Shown here: piece after piece, positions 42,094 through 52,241 of the stretch
Layout: each line of letters begins with the position of its first letter
Numbering within the stretch: position 1 is the stretch's first letter
Assembly: GCF_000702665.1 (NCBI RefSeq)
Contig: NZ_JNJA01000008.1
Span: 153,498-217,497, forward strand
Origin: Solidesulfovibrio alcoholivorans DSM 5433
Lineage (GTDB): Bacteria > Desulfobacterota > Desulfovibrionia > Desulfovibrionales > Desulfovibrionaceae
Reading direction: 5' to 3'
DNA: 64,000 nucleotides
Made by a program: the position numbers and the translations under genes
The notes under the pieces: generated by a model
The model's database searches: none
What the model saw: only the letters and a program-made list of their open reading frames with translations
What the model was told of the DNA's origin: nothing

Positions 42094-43548
42094 ATGTATC
42101 TCTATCGCAAACCCATCAAGCAGTACGGCCTGCTGTTCAAGATGCTGGCTGTCTACATCGGCATCCTGGTCGTGGCGTATTTCACCACGTCCACGCTTCT
42201 GATCTACATCAAGGAATCGGTCAACATCTCGCGCGACATCGTCAAGGTCCGCTTCGAGGTCCTCTCCATTTCGCAGCGGCTCGTGGACAGCCTGCTTTCC
42301 ATGGAGGAGAACCAGAAGAAGTACGAGATCATGCACTCCGAGGAATACAAGAAGAACTTCCTCACCGCGCTCAACGAATACAAAAACGCCATCTGGAGCA
42401 TCCTCTGGTTCCGCTACGAGAGCTTTTCCGTCTGGGAGGAGCTGCACGCCGAGTTCCGCGCCGCATTTCCGGAACTGGCGCAAGGCAAGGCCCTTGCCGG
42501 CGAACCCTGGATCGACCAGGAAACGCTCAACAAATGGATGCGCATCGTGATAAGCGCCCGCCAGGACAACGAACGGGTGCTCGAATCGGGCATGCGGGAG
42601 CTCTACCGCATCAGCGAAGTGGCGGTGAGCCGCGGCGTCACGGGCCTCGTCGTCTCCATAGGCCTCGGGCTCCTTGGCATCCTCTACCTGACCTATTCCC
42701 TGCGCCGGCCGCTGCGCGAGCTGCGACGAGGCATCCGCGCCTACACCCGCGACGGCCGGTTGGAACCCATCCGCGTCCTTTCCAACGATGAACTTGGCGA
42801 GCTCGCCCAGGCGTTCAACGACATGACCGTGCGCCTCAAGGAAGAGGAGCGCATGCGCGCGGACTTCATCGACATGGTCAGCCACGAGATCCGCACGCCG
42901 CTGACCTCCATCCGCGAATCCGTCAACCTCATGCGCGAACGCGTGCTCGGCGAGGTCAACGAGCGCCAGAAGCGCTTCCTCGACATCGCCAGCGACGAAC
43001 TCCAGCGCATCTCCGCCATGCTCACGAGCCTGCTCAAGGTCTCGAGCATGGCCTCCCAGATCGTGGACCTGGCACCCACACCCTTCGATCCCGAGAAGCT
43101 GGTTCTCGAGACCCTGGAAAAGGCCGCGCCGGCCGCCGAAGCCAAGGGCATCGCCTTGACGCCGCGCGTGGGGCGCGACATCGTCTCCGTGGTCGGGGAC
43201 CGTGAACTGCTCGGCCAGGCGCTTTACAACCTCGTCGGCAACGCCGTGAAATTCTCCCCGCCCGGGCGTACGGTGCTCGTGGGCCTGGAAATGGCCGACG
43301 GCGGACGCAAGCTGCTCGTCAGCACCACCGACGAGGGCCCGGGCATCGCCGAGGAAGAACAGCCCCACGTTTTCAATAAATACTACCGCGGGGTGCGCAC
43401 CAAGCGGACCACCGACGGCATCGGCCTTGGGCTGTCCATCGCCAAGACCATTATCGAAGCCCATGGCGGCAACATCTGGCTGTCGAGTCTGCCCGGAAAG
43501 GGCTGCACGTTTTACTTTACAATCCCCGTGGATGGGGCAACAGCCTGA
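42094..43548 (+). CDS. Membrane sensor histidine kinase, GlrK/QseE-like
   Basis: The 484-residue protein has a first membrane helix (residues ~13-38), a mostly helical periplasmic domain (to ~180), a second helix (~186-206), HAMP (RRPLRELRRGIRAYTRDG), HisKA with the phosphoacceptor His near 266 (FIDMVSHEIRTPLTSI) and HATPase motifs (YNLVGNAVKFS, TTDEGPGI, GIGLGLSIAKTI). Followed by a lipoprotein and a sigma54 response regulator, it reproduces the enterobacterial glrK-qseG-glrR gene order, where the lipoprotein modulates the kinase. The orthology is inferred from order and domains, so no symbol is given. Confidence 0.9.
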   Translation: MYLYRKPIKQYGLLFKMLAVYIGILVVAYFTTSTLLIYIKESVNISRDIVKVRFEVLSISQRLVDSLLSMEENQKKYEIMHSEEYKKNFLTALNEYKNAIWSILWFRYESFSVWEELHAEFRAAFPELAQGKALAGEPWIDQETLNKWMRIVISARQDNERVLESGMRELYRISEVAVSRGVTGLVVSIGLGLLGILYLTYSLRRPLRELRRGIRAYTRDGRLEPIRVLSNDELGELAQAFNDMTVRLKEEERMRADFIDMVSHEIRTPLTSIRESVNLMRERVLGEVNERQKRFLDIASDELQRISAMLTSLLKVSSMASQIVDLAPTPFDPEKLVLETLEKAAPAAEAKGIALTPRVGRDIVSVVGDRELLGQALYNLVGNAVKFSPPGRTVLVGLEMADGGRKLLVSTTDEGPGIAEEEQPHVFNKYYRGVRTKRTTDGIGLGLSIAKTIIEAHGGNIWLSSLPGKGCTFYFTIPVDGATA

Positions 43549-43549
43549 T

Positions 43550-44167
43550 ATGGCGCAAAACATGAAGAACACGATTGTCGGAAATGCGGCTCGCGGCCTG
43601 TGCTTCGCGCTTGTGCTCCTGGCCTGCGGCTGTGTCGCGAAAAAGCCGCCCGCACCGCCCGTTCCCCCGCCCCCGCCCCAGGTCGCCACGACCGCGGTCG
43701 CCTCGCCGGCTTGCGAACCCACGCGCAACAGCCTCTACGACCAGGGCGTGTGCGCCTACGACGGCGGCGAGGTCAAACGGGCCATGGGCCTGTGGCGCAT
43801 CGCCAGCAACACCGACCCGGACGCGGCCGTGCGCCAGAAGGCCCTGTTCGCCATGGCCGGGGTCAGGCTCGCCCAGGCGAACACCGAGGGCGAGATGGCC
43901 GTGGCCATGGAGCTTTTCGACACCTGGACCAAGGCCTCGCCCCCGGGCGGCAGCGGCGAGGACCCGCGTTTCCTGCTTTCCGCCCTCAAGAACCTGAAGC
44001 CTGTCGCGACGCTCAAGGAGCAGAAGGCGACGCTCGAGCGCGAATGCGCCAAAAAGCTCGCCGAGCGCGAAGAACACATCCGCAAGAGCCTCCAGCAGCA
44101 GGTCCGGGCCCTGGAAACCATCCACCAGCAGATTCAGGAAAAAAAGAAAGGCCTGATCAACAACTGA
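43550..44167 (+). CDS. QseG-like lipoprotein, probable kinase partner
   Basis: The 205-residue protein has a lipoprotein signal (CFALVLLACGC), a Pro-rich linker (PPAPPVPPPPPQV), a short helical repeat region (QGVCAYDGGEVKRAMGLWRIASNTD) and a C-terminal coiled coil (EREEHIRKSLQQQVRALETIHQQIQEKKK). Size, lipidation and position between kinase and sigma54 regulator match QseG. ATG 43550 is used; ATGs 43532 and 43562 are in frame, and none has a good ribosome site, so coupling to the kinase gene (stop at 43548) is likely. Confidence 0.72.
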   Translation: MAQNMKNTIVGNAARGLCFALVLLACGCVAKKPPAPPVPPPPPQVATTAVASPACEPTRNSLYDQGVCAYDGGEVKRAMGLWRIASNTDPDAAVRQKALFAMAGVRLAQANTEGEMAVAMELFDTWTKASPPGGSGEDPRFLLSALKNLKPVATLKEQKATLERECAKKLAEREEHIRKSLQQQVRALETIHQQIQEKKKGLINN

Positions 44168-44192
44168 CCTTCGTCGCGCGCCGCGCGACCGG

Positions 44193-45572
44193 ATGCCCAT
44201 GAAAAGCGCCGACCAGACGCGAAAGACCATCCTCGCCGTGGACGACGACCCGCACATCCTGGAAGTCCTGGAAGTGCGCCTCGTTTCCGCGGGTTACGAC
44301 GTGGTCACGGCCGGCGACGGGGCCGAAGCCCTGCAGGTGCTCGCGAGCCGCCCCGTGCGGCTGGTCATTTCCGACATCCGCATGCCCGGCATGGATGGCA
44401 TGCGCCTGCTCGAGGAGATGGAGCGCCGGGGCCTGCGCCTGCCGATTATTTTCCTCACCGCCCATGGCAGCATTTCCGGTGCCGTGGAGGCCATCAAGCA
44501 CGGGGCCGTGGACTACCTGACCAAGCCCTTCGACGGCCAGGAACTGCTGACCCGCGTGGCCGAGGTCTTTGCCAAGGCCGCCGGCGCGCCGCCGCCCGCC
44601 GCCCCGGACATCGCGGAATCGGGGCTGGTCGGCAAAAGCCCGGCCATGCGCGACCTCGCCGCCATGATCGACCGCGTGGCCGCCCGCGACGTCAACGTGC
44701 TCATCCTCGGCGAATCCGGCACCGGCAAGGAGCTGGTGGCCAACCTCATCCACCGCAGAAGCCCGCGCAAAAACGGTCCGCTCGTCACCGTGGACTGCGG
44801 CTCCACCCCGGCGGGGCTGCTCGAATCCGAGCTCTTCGGCCACGTCAAGGGCGCGTTCACCCACGCGGTCAAAGATAAGAAAGGCCTCATCGAACAAGCC
44901 AACCAGGGGACGCTTTTCCTCGACGAAATAGGCAACATCACCATTGAAATGCAGGTGCGGCTGCTGCGTTTCCTCGAGAACCACAAGATCCGCCGCATCG
45001 GGGACGTGCGCGAGATCCAGGTGGACTGCCGGGTCCTCGCCGCCACCAACGCCGACATCTTCGAGCAGGTCGCGGAAGGGGTCTTTCGCGAGGACCTGCT
45101 CTACAGGCTCAAGGTCGTGACCATCAACGTGCCGCCGCTGCGCGAGCGTCGCGAGGACATTCCCGTGCTCGCCGAGCATTTCATCCGCCAGTTCTGCGCC
45201 GGCCAGGGCATTCCCCCCGTGGTCGTGCCGCCCGAGACCATGGCCTACCTCATGGCCTACCCCTGGCCCGGCAACGTGCGTCAGTTGCGCAACGCCCTGG
45301 AAGCCGGCGTGGTCCTGGGCGCGGAAGGCGTGCTCGCCCAGGAGGATCTCCAACTGCCCCTGGCCGGCAAGGGCCCGGACCGTTCGGCCACGGGCGAGGA
45401 CGATTCCCTGTCCCTGGACGCCAGCGAAAAGGCCGCCATCGTGCGCGCCCTGGAACAGTCGAACTGGGTGCAGAAGGCCGCCGCGCCGCTGCTTGGTGTC
45501 AGCCGGCGGGCGCTCAACTACAAGATCCAGAAGTACGGCATCGAGCTTCCCAAGCGTCGCGCCAAAAAATAG
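44193..45572 (+). CDS. NtrC-family response regulator, GlrR-like, with variant GAFTHA loop
   Basis: The 459-residue protein has a receiver (VDDDPHI pocket, Asp near 60 in VISDIRMPGMDG, Lys in YLTKPFDG), AAA+ domain (Walker A GESGTGKE, Walker B FLDEIGNI, RLRERREDIP region) and a Fis-type HTH (AIVRALEQSNWVQKAAAPLLGVSRRAL). The sigma54-contact loop reads GAFTHA, not GAFTGA; the key Thr is kept. It is the regulator of the kinase/lipoprotein set upstream and sits 119 bases before the ABC/FtsX block, a possible target. Confidence 0.9.
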   Translation: MPMKSADQTRKTILAVDDDPHILEVLEVRLVSAGYDVVTAGDGAEALQVLASRPVRLVISDIRMPGMDGMRLLEEMERRGLRLPIIFLTAHGSISGAVEAIKHGAVDYLTKPFDGQELLTRVAEVFAKAAGAPPPAAPDIAESGLVGKSPAMRDLAAMIDRVAARDVNVLILGESGTGKELVANLIHRRSPRKNGPLVTVDCGSTPAGLLESELFGHVKGAFTHAVKDKKGLIEQANQGTLFLDEIGNITIEMQVRLLRFLENHKIRRIGDVREIQVDCRVLAATNADIFEQVAEGVFREDLLYRLKVVTINVPPLRERREDIPVLAEHFIRQFCAGQGIPPVVVPPETMAYLMAYPWPGNVRQLRNALEAGVVLGAEGVLAQEDLQLPLAGKGPDRSATGEDDSLSLDASEKAAIVRALEQSNWVQKAAAPLLGVSRRALNYKIQKYGIELPKRRAKK

Positions 45573-45691
45573 CAGGATCTTCACTGGAGGGCCTTGGCCT
45601 TGGCAGGAAGCGGCCTTTCTGTCAGAAATCGGGGGCAACCCGCACACGTGCATGAAGGCGCGCAATCCGCGCGCGAAGACATGGAACAGGC

Positions 45692-46423
45692 ATGCGGCAG
45701 GAACGGAACGGCTTGGCTTCGATGCCCACCGGGCGCAGGAAGATCGCGCGCCAGGTGGTGCTGCCGTTTCGCATTGCCCTTGCCATCAGCATCAAAAGCA
45801 TCCGGGTGCGCTTTCTGCGCTCCCTGGTCACGGTGGCGAGCCTCGTGCTCGCCGTGGCGTTTTTGAGCTTCATCCTCGCCGGCACCGAAGTCGCGGGCGG
45901 GGTGTTGGCCACGGGCGACGCGCATCTGCGCCTGGCGCTGCAGGGCGCCGGCTACGACCTGCCGACCGTGGCCCCGCCGCCCGAACAGGCTGCCGCGGAG
46001 GTGGCGCGCCTGGGCGCCAGCCCCAAGGAACGCTGGATCGTGCTGCTTTCGCTGCTCGTATGCACGGTCGGCATCGTCAACGCCCAGCTCATGGCCGTGA
46101 CCGAACGGTTCCGGGAAATCGGCACCATGAAGTGCCTGGGGGCCCTCGACCGCTTCGTGTTGCGCCTTTTCCTGCTGGAAGCCGGCATGCAGGGGCTGGC
46201 CGGAGCGTTCATCGGCGCGCTGTGCGGCATGGCCGGGGCCGTGCTCGTTGGGCTTGTGCGTTACGGCGGGGCGGCCGTTGCCGGCCTGACTTTCGCCGGC
46301 ATGGGCCGGGTGCTTCTCGTTTCCATGGCCGTCGGCGCGGGCCTGAGCCTGCTCGGCGTGGTCTATCCGGCCGTGGTGGCCGCCAGGATGCGGCCCGTGG
46401 AAGCCATGCGGGCCCAGGAATGA
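45692..46423 (+). CDS. Minimal FtsX/MacB-type ABC permease
   Basis: The 243-residue protein has an N-terminal helix ([21 protein letters not shown]), a short extracytoplasmic loop of about 60 residues, then three helices of the FtsX core ([21 protein letters not shown] with [17 protein letters not shown], then two more) ending [21 protein letters not shown]. It is much shorter than MacB/LolC permeases because the periplasmic domain is missing. It pairs with the ATPase 58 bases downstream and with the giant permease at 47229, giving an asymmetric permease pair. ATG 45722 is an alternative start. Confidence 0.85.
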   Translation: MRQERNGLASMPTGRRKIARQVVLPFRIALAISIKSIRVRFLRSLVTVASLVLAVAFLSFILAGTEVAGGVLATGDAHLRLALQGAGYDLPTVAPPPEQAAAEVARLGASPKERWIVLLSLLVCTVGIVNAQLMAVTERFREIGTMKCLGALDRFVLRLFLLEAGMQGLAGAFIGALCGMAGAVLVGLVRYGGAAVAGLTFAGMGRVLLVSMAVGAGLSLLGVVYPAVVAARMRPVEAMRAQE

Positions 46424-46481
46424 CCCGCGGCCGGGGCTGACCGAAAAAAACGCGTCGAGACGGGAAGGGGGAGCGCGGCAG

Positions 46482-47222
<741 letters not shown>

Positions 47223-47228
47223 GGCCGG

Positions 47229-50200
47229 ATGGCGCGCCGACTGCCGTTTCCCGCCGCCTTGTCGCGGGCCGTCGCGTTTCGCGCGGCGCTATGCGCGCTC
47301 CTGGCCGCCTGTCTGGCCCTGTTGCCGGCCGGCGCCCTGGCCAAGCGGCCGAAAAAGGACGCCGCCGATCCTCGCGCGGCCGCCCTGGCCGCCTCCTGGG
47401 CCGCCGCCCCCGATGCCGAGGGGGGGCTTGAGCGGGCGGTCATCGACGGCTTGGCCGGGCTTGGCTCGCGGGTGACGGGGAGTGCCGGCTGCGACGTCGC
47501 CGCCGAGGCCGTGGATGTGTTTTTCAAGGGCCTTGGCGCGGGCGAAGTCGGCCGGCTCGACTACGTGGCCCCGGTCATGGACCACGCCCCGGCGACCCTT
47601 GCCGTGGCCGGCGGCGGCAAGGCCGCCCTTTCGCCATTGGCGCTCAATGCGCTCACCCCCGGGGCCGTGCCGCCGGCGGGGCTTTCCGGCCCCGTGGTCT
47701 GGGCCGGGGCAGGGGAGTACGGCGACTTCAACGGCAAATCCCCGGACGGGGCCATCGTGCTCATGGACCTGCGCTCGGGGCGGGGCTGGCAGGCCGCGGC
47801 CCAGCTCGGGGCCAAGGCCCTCGTCTATGTGGACGACGAAGCCTCGGGCGGGGCGGCCGACGCCGGGCTGTTCCGGGACAAGTTCGAGCTCACGCCTGTG
47901 CGCTTTCCCCGCTTCCTGCTCTCGGCGGGCGCGGCGCGGGAGCTTTTCGGCGACTACGCCGCGCTTTCCGGCGACCCGGCCGGCCCCGTGGCCACGGTCA
48001 CCGCCAGGGCGGCCTGGAAGCCGGCCGTGGCCGCCGACGTCTACCTCCTTTTCCCGGGAACCGATCCCGACCGGACCGGCGAACTGCTCGTGGTCGAAGC
48101 CCCCTTCGACGCCGCGGCCTTTGCCCCGGGCGACGCGCCCGGCGCGGACGAGGCCGCCTCCGTGGCCGCGCTGCTGCGCCTTGGCCGCGAATTCGCCGCG
48201 CATCCCCCGGCCCGGCCGACGCTGCTCCTTGCCGCCTCCGGCCATGCCCAGTCCCTGGCCGGCCTGCGCGAATTCTACGCCGCCCTGCGCGACAAGGGCA
48301 AAGACCTGCGCGCCCGCTCCCGTCAGGCCCGCGACGACGTCCGCGCCATCGACGAGGTCCTGGAGGGGCTGGCGAAGCTGGAAGAGGGCGGGGAGGTCGC
48401 CGCCCCGGCGCTGCTCGCCCGGCCCGACGTGCGCCGGGCCATGACCGAGACCCTCAAGGACGCGGTGGACGCCGTCACCACGCGCCTGATGGAGTTGCGC
48501 CTGGCCCCGGGCGCGAAGGACCAGCCGGCCATCGACGCTTTGGCCGAGCGCCGGGCGCTTCTGCGCCGGCTCATGTGGCGCGAGGATTTCACTTTGGCCA
48601 AGCCGGACGAGGCCACCGCGCTCCTGGCCCTCGTGCCCGAGGCCCGGGAGCGGCTCACGCGCGCGCAGGCTTCCGCCGAAATCGAGCGGCGCTGCGTGGA
48701 AAGCGCCCGCGACCTGCGCAAGCGCGTGGGCGAGCGGGATATCGTCGCCCAGGCGTCGCTCTACCTTTCCAGCCACGGCCAAGGCGTGGGCGCGTTCGCC
48801 CGGGGATTTACCTTCGACGTCAAGCCCGACGTCAACCCGGTCCAGGCCTACGGCCGCATCAACCGCTCCCTGGCCGCCGCGGCCCAGGCCGCGATCCGAA
48901 GCCAGGGCCTGCCCGCGGACTACTACCAGGACGGCATGCGCGACGACCGCAGCCGCCCCTGGCAGGGCCTGCTGCCGGATCGACCCAGGCTCGGCGGCGA
49001 GATCGGCAACATCGCCGGCGTACTCGGCGTCACGCTCGCGACCGTGGCCGACGCGCGCCTGACCTGGGGCACGCCCGGGGACGTGCCCGCGTCCGTCGAT
49101 TTCGCCGCGCTCACCCGCCAGTCCCGCTTCGTCACGGACGTCATCGCGGCCATGGCCGCTCCGGACTTCGAAGTGGGCGAAAAACGGCCGCGCAACGTCT
49201 TTTCCACCCTGACCGGCCGCGTCAATTTCATCCGCCAGGGCGAGCTTTTCCCCGAGCGGCCCGCGCCCGGCACGGTCCTTTGCGTCTACCAGGGCAAGAC
49301 ACGCTTCTACGCCGTGACCGACGCCAAGGGCATCTTTCGGGTAACTGGTCTGGCCAACAAGAAATACGTCCTGGACAAGGCCGTCATCGAAGGCTTCCGC
49401 TTCGACCCGGACACCGGCGAGGCCGTGTGGGCCGTGGACAAGAAGCAGACCGGCAAGGAGGCCTACCGGGTCAAGATGAACCGCAACGCCATGGAAACCG
49501 ATCTCGTCATGTTCGGTTGCCGGCAGAGCACGCTTTTTGCCGCCTTCGACCCGCGCACATTCCGTTATTTCACGCGCATCGAGCTCCTCGACGCCCGGCG
49601 CGAGGCCCCGCCGCTGCGTTCCTGGTTCAGCCGCCTGGACACCCTCGATTCCACGCTGCTTTCGATCTTTCTCGAGCCCGGCACACCCTACAAGTGCATC
49701 CTCTCCGACACCGTGCTCGCGCGAAAGCTCATCCTGCTCAATTCCAGCCCCGAACACCCCACGGGCACGGGCTACCTCGTGGACGCCTGGCCCATCCTGC
49801 CCGTGACCGAGCTGCTCGGGGCCAGGGACATGTGGGAGCTCGTGGGGCCGCGCGTGCAGAACCTCGAAAACCACGGCATCGTGAGCGAACGCATCCGCGA
49901 CCTGGAAAAGCGGGGCCGCGACCTCTACGCCAAGGCCCTGGCCGACGCCGGGGCCAAGCGCTTCGACGCCATGATCGCCGCCGCCCGCTCCAGCTGGGCG
50001 CTGGCCGTGCGCGTCTACAACGACGTGGAAAAGACCCAGCGCGACGTGTTGCTCGGCGTGCTGTTCTACATCGCGCTCTTCATTCCCTTTGCCTACTGCG
50101 TCGAGCGCGTGGTCTTCAACTTCGCCGACATCCACAAGCGCATCGTCGCCTTTCTCGCGGTCCTCGCCGCGGTCATCGCCGTGGTCTACCAGGTCCACCC

Positions 50201-52241
50201 GGCCTTCCAGCTGACCTACAGCCCGCTTGTGGTCATATTGGCCTTTTTCATCCTCGGGCTTTCGGTCATGGTGGCGCTCATCATCTTTTTGCGCTTCGAG
50301 CGCGAGATGACCGCGCTCCAGCGCCGCGCCTCCCATGCCAAGTCCTCGGACATCGGCGGCATGCGCGCGTTCGCCGCGGCCTTCGTCATTGGCGTGAGCA
50401 ACCTGCGCCGGCGCAAGGTGCGCACGGCGCTGACCTGCCTCACCCTCGTCATCCTCACCTTCACCATCATGAGCTTCACGAGCGTCAAGTCCACCCGCGA
50501 CGAGGGGGCCTCGCGCTTCGCCGACGCCGCGCCCTACCGGGGCGTGCTGCTCAAAAACGCCGGCTGGCGTTCGCTGCCGCCCGAGGCCCTGTCCGTGGTG
50601 CGCGACGCCTATGCCCGGGGCTTGGTGGTCGCGCCGCTTTCCTGGCTGGAGTTGCCGGAAAAGACCCTGACCCCGTCCACGGTCATCCGCGCGGGCGCGC
50701 GCAGCGAAACCGTGCAGAGCTTTCTCGGGCTCTCCGACCAGGAAGCGGATATCGGGCGCATGCGCGGCCTGCTTGTCGCCGGGCGCTGGTTCTCGCCCGA
50801 CGACCGCGACGCCGTGCTTCTGCCTGCGCCCATGGCCGAGCGCCTGGGCGTCGCCCCTGGCGGCACGGTCACGCTTTTCGGCCGGCCCTTCACCGTGGCC
50901 GGCATCCTGCGCAAGAACGCCCTGGACGAGCGCGTGGACCTCGACGGCGAATCCGTCACCCCGGTGGTCTATCCGAGCGAGGCCGCGGCCGAGACGTCCG
51001 AGGCCGAAAAAGAGGCCGTGGAGTCCGGCGAGGACGTCAAGACCATGCAGGCCCGCTACCAGCACCTTGACGACGACCTGACCGTGGTCGTGCCCTACGA
51101 CACGCTCATGGGCCTTGGCGGGCAGCTCAAGTCCATCGTCGTGGCCCCGCCCGCCGACGCCCTGGTCATGGGCAAGGCCGCGATGGGCGGCGGCGGGGAG
51201 CTTGCGGCGCGTCTGGCCGACCGCTTCGGCCTGGCGGTCTTTTCCGGCCAGGAAGACGGCGTCTTCGTCTACCATGCCGGCGACGCCCTGGGCTACGCCG
51301 GGGTGCCCAACATCCTCGTGCCCCTGGTCATTTCCGTGCTCATCGTGCTCAACACCATGATCGGCGCGGTGTTCGAGCGCAAACGCGAGATCGGGGTCTA
51401 CACCGCCGTGGGCCTGGCCCCGTCCCACGTCTCCTTCCTTTTCATCGCCGAGGCGCTGGCCTTTGCCGTCATCAGCGTGGTGCTCGGCTATCTGCTCGCC
51501 CAGGTCGCGGCAGGGCTTCTCTCCGGCACGCCGCTGTGGGCCGGCATGACCGCCAACTACTCCTCCATGGCCGGTGTCGCGGCCATGGGGCTCGTCATCG
51601 CCGTGGTGCTCCTGTCCGTCATCTACCCCTCGCGCATGGCCGGCAAGATCGCCATCCCGGATGTCAACCGCTCCTGGAGCATGCCCGAGCCCGTGGCCGG
51701 CGCGATACGCACCCGCCTGCCGTTTCTCGTGCGTGTGCGCGAGCAGGAATGCGCCGGCGGCTTCCTTTTCGACTACTACGGCACCCACCAGGACATCTCC
51801 CATGGCCTTTTCGCCACGGGCGACGTGGATTACGCCTTCGAGTGCCCCTGGGATCTGCCCGGGGCCGAACCGCACCCCAAGGAGCGGTTCCCGGAATTTT
51901 GCGACCTGCGGGCCTGCATGCGCATTTCCGCGACGGTCTGGCTGGCCCCCTTCGATTTCGGCATCAAGCAGGCCATCGCCATCAGCTTCATTCCGTCGCA
52001 GGACACGCCCGGCTATATGGAAATCGAGGTGGAACTGTCGCGACGGGCCGGCGAGGCCGGCATGTGGAAGCGGCTCAACAAGGGCTTCGTCAACGACCTG
52101 CGCAAGCAGCTGCTCGTCTGGCGCTCCCTGGAGGAGGCCGTGCGCGTGGCGTACGAGGACAAGGTGGTAAACGATTTCAGCGCCCGCATGCGCGGTGGCG
52201 GTGGGGAGGGCGGCGACGCCCCGGCCGGGGGGGCGGCATGA
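47229..52241 (+). CDS. Giant FtsX-family permease with N-terminal degenerate M28-peptidase-like ectodomain
   Basis: This 1670-residue protein has a signal peptide (to about residue 38), a PA-like segment (~100-245), an M28-like segment (~270-360) whose metal ligands look lost (LLVVEAPFDAAAF replaces the HxD block; GADEAASVAALLRL retains the fold), helical regions, a carboxypeptidase-regulatory-like beta domain (~677-740), three membrane helices (~942-1027), an FtsX core with its first helix near 1070, a ~270-residue periplasmic loop, three helices (~1360-1470), and a ~190-residue C-terminal domain. FtsX motifs include VSNLRRRKVRTALTCLTLV and AVFERKREIGVYTAVGLAP. It partners the adjacent ATPase; substrate unknown. 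Its stop overlaps the next gene by ATGA. Confidence 0.82.
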   Translation: MARRLPFPAALSRAVAFRAALCALLAACLALLPAGALAKRPKKDAADPRAAALAASWAAAPDAEGGLERAVIDGLAGLGSRVTGSAGCDVAAEAVDVFFKGLGAGEVGRLDYVAPVMDHAPATLAVAGGGKAALSPLALNALTPGAVPPAGLSGPVVWAGAGEYGDFNGKSPDGAIVLMDLRSGRGWQAAAQLGAKALVYVDDEASGGAADAGLFRDKFELTPVRFPRFLLSAGAARELFGDYAALSGDPAGPVATVTARAAWKPAVAADVYLLFPGTDPDRTGELLVVEAPFDAAAFAPGDAPGADEAASVAALLRLGREFAAHPPARPTLLLAASGHAQSLAGLREFYAALRDKGKDLRARSRQARDDVRAIDEVLEGLAKLEEGGEVAAPALLARPDVRRAMTETLKDAVDAVTTRLMELRLAPGAKDQPAIDALAERRALLRRLMWREDFTLAKPDEATALLALVPEARERLTRAQASAEIERRCVESARDLRKRVGERDIVAQASLYLSSHGQGVGAFARGFTFDVKPDVNPVQAYGRINRSLAAAAQAAIRSQGLPADYYQDGMRDDRSRPWQGLLPDRPRLGGEIGNIAGVLGVTLATVADARLTWGTPGDVPASVDFAALTRQSRFVTDVIAAMAAPDFEVGEKRPRNVFSTLTGRVNFIRQGELFPERPAPGTVLCVYQGKTRFYAVTDAKGIFRVTGLANKKYVLDKAVIEGFRFDPDTGEAVWAVDKKQTGKEAYRVKMNRNAMETDLVMFGCRQSTLFAAFDPRTFRYFTRIELLDARREAPPLRSWFSRLDTLDSTLLSIFLEPGTPYKCILSDTVLARKLILLNSSPEHPTGTGYLVDAWPILPVTELLGARDMWELVGPRVQNLENHGIVSERIRDLEKRGRDLYAKALADAGAKRFDAMIAAARSSWALAVRVYNDVEKTQRDVLLGVLFYIALFIPFAYCVERVVFNFADIHKRIVAFLAVLAAVIAVVYQVHPAFQLTYSPLVVILAFFILGLSVMVALIIFLRFEREMTALQRRASHAKSSDIGGMRAFAAAFVIGVSNLRRRKVRTALTCLTLVILTFTIMSFTSVKSTRDEGASRFADAAPYRGVLLKNAGWRSLPPEALSVVRDAYARGLVVAPLSWLELPEKTLTPSTVIRAGARSETVQSFLGLSDQEADIGRMRGLLVAGRWFSPDDRDAVLLPAPMAERLGVAPGGTVTLFGRPFTVAGILRKNALDERVDLDGESVTPVVYPSEAAAETSEAEKEAVESGEDVKTMQARYQHLDDDLTVVVPYDTLMGLGGQLKSIVVAPPADALVMGKAAMGGGGELAARLADRFGLAVFSGQEDGVFVYHAGDALGYAGVPNILVPLVISVLIVLNTMIGAVFERKREIGVYTAVGLAPSHVSFLFIAEALAFAVISVVLGYLLAQVAAGLLSGTPLWAGMTANYSSMAGVAAMGLVIAVVLLSVIYPSRMAGKIAIPDVNRSWSMPEPVAGAIRTRLPFLVRVREQECAGGFLFDYYGTHQDISHGLFATGDVDYAFECPWDLPGAEPHPKERFPEFCDLRACMRISATVWLAPFDFGIKQAIAISFIPSQDTPGYMEIEVELSRRAGEAGMWKRLNKGFVNDLRKQLLVWRSLEEAVRVAYEDKVVNDFSARMRGGGGEGGDAPAGGAA

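Noticed and set aside
47289..51875. Open frame of over 1500 codons on the minus strand
   Set aside because: It is a codon-bias shadow of the giant permease; the translation is His/Gly/Arg-rich with no family features, while the plus strand has a signal peptide, helices and FtsX motifs.
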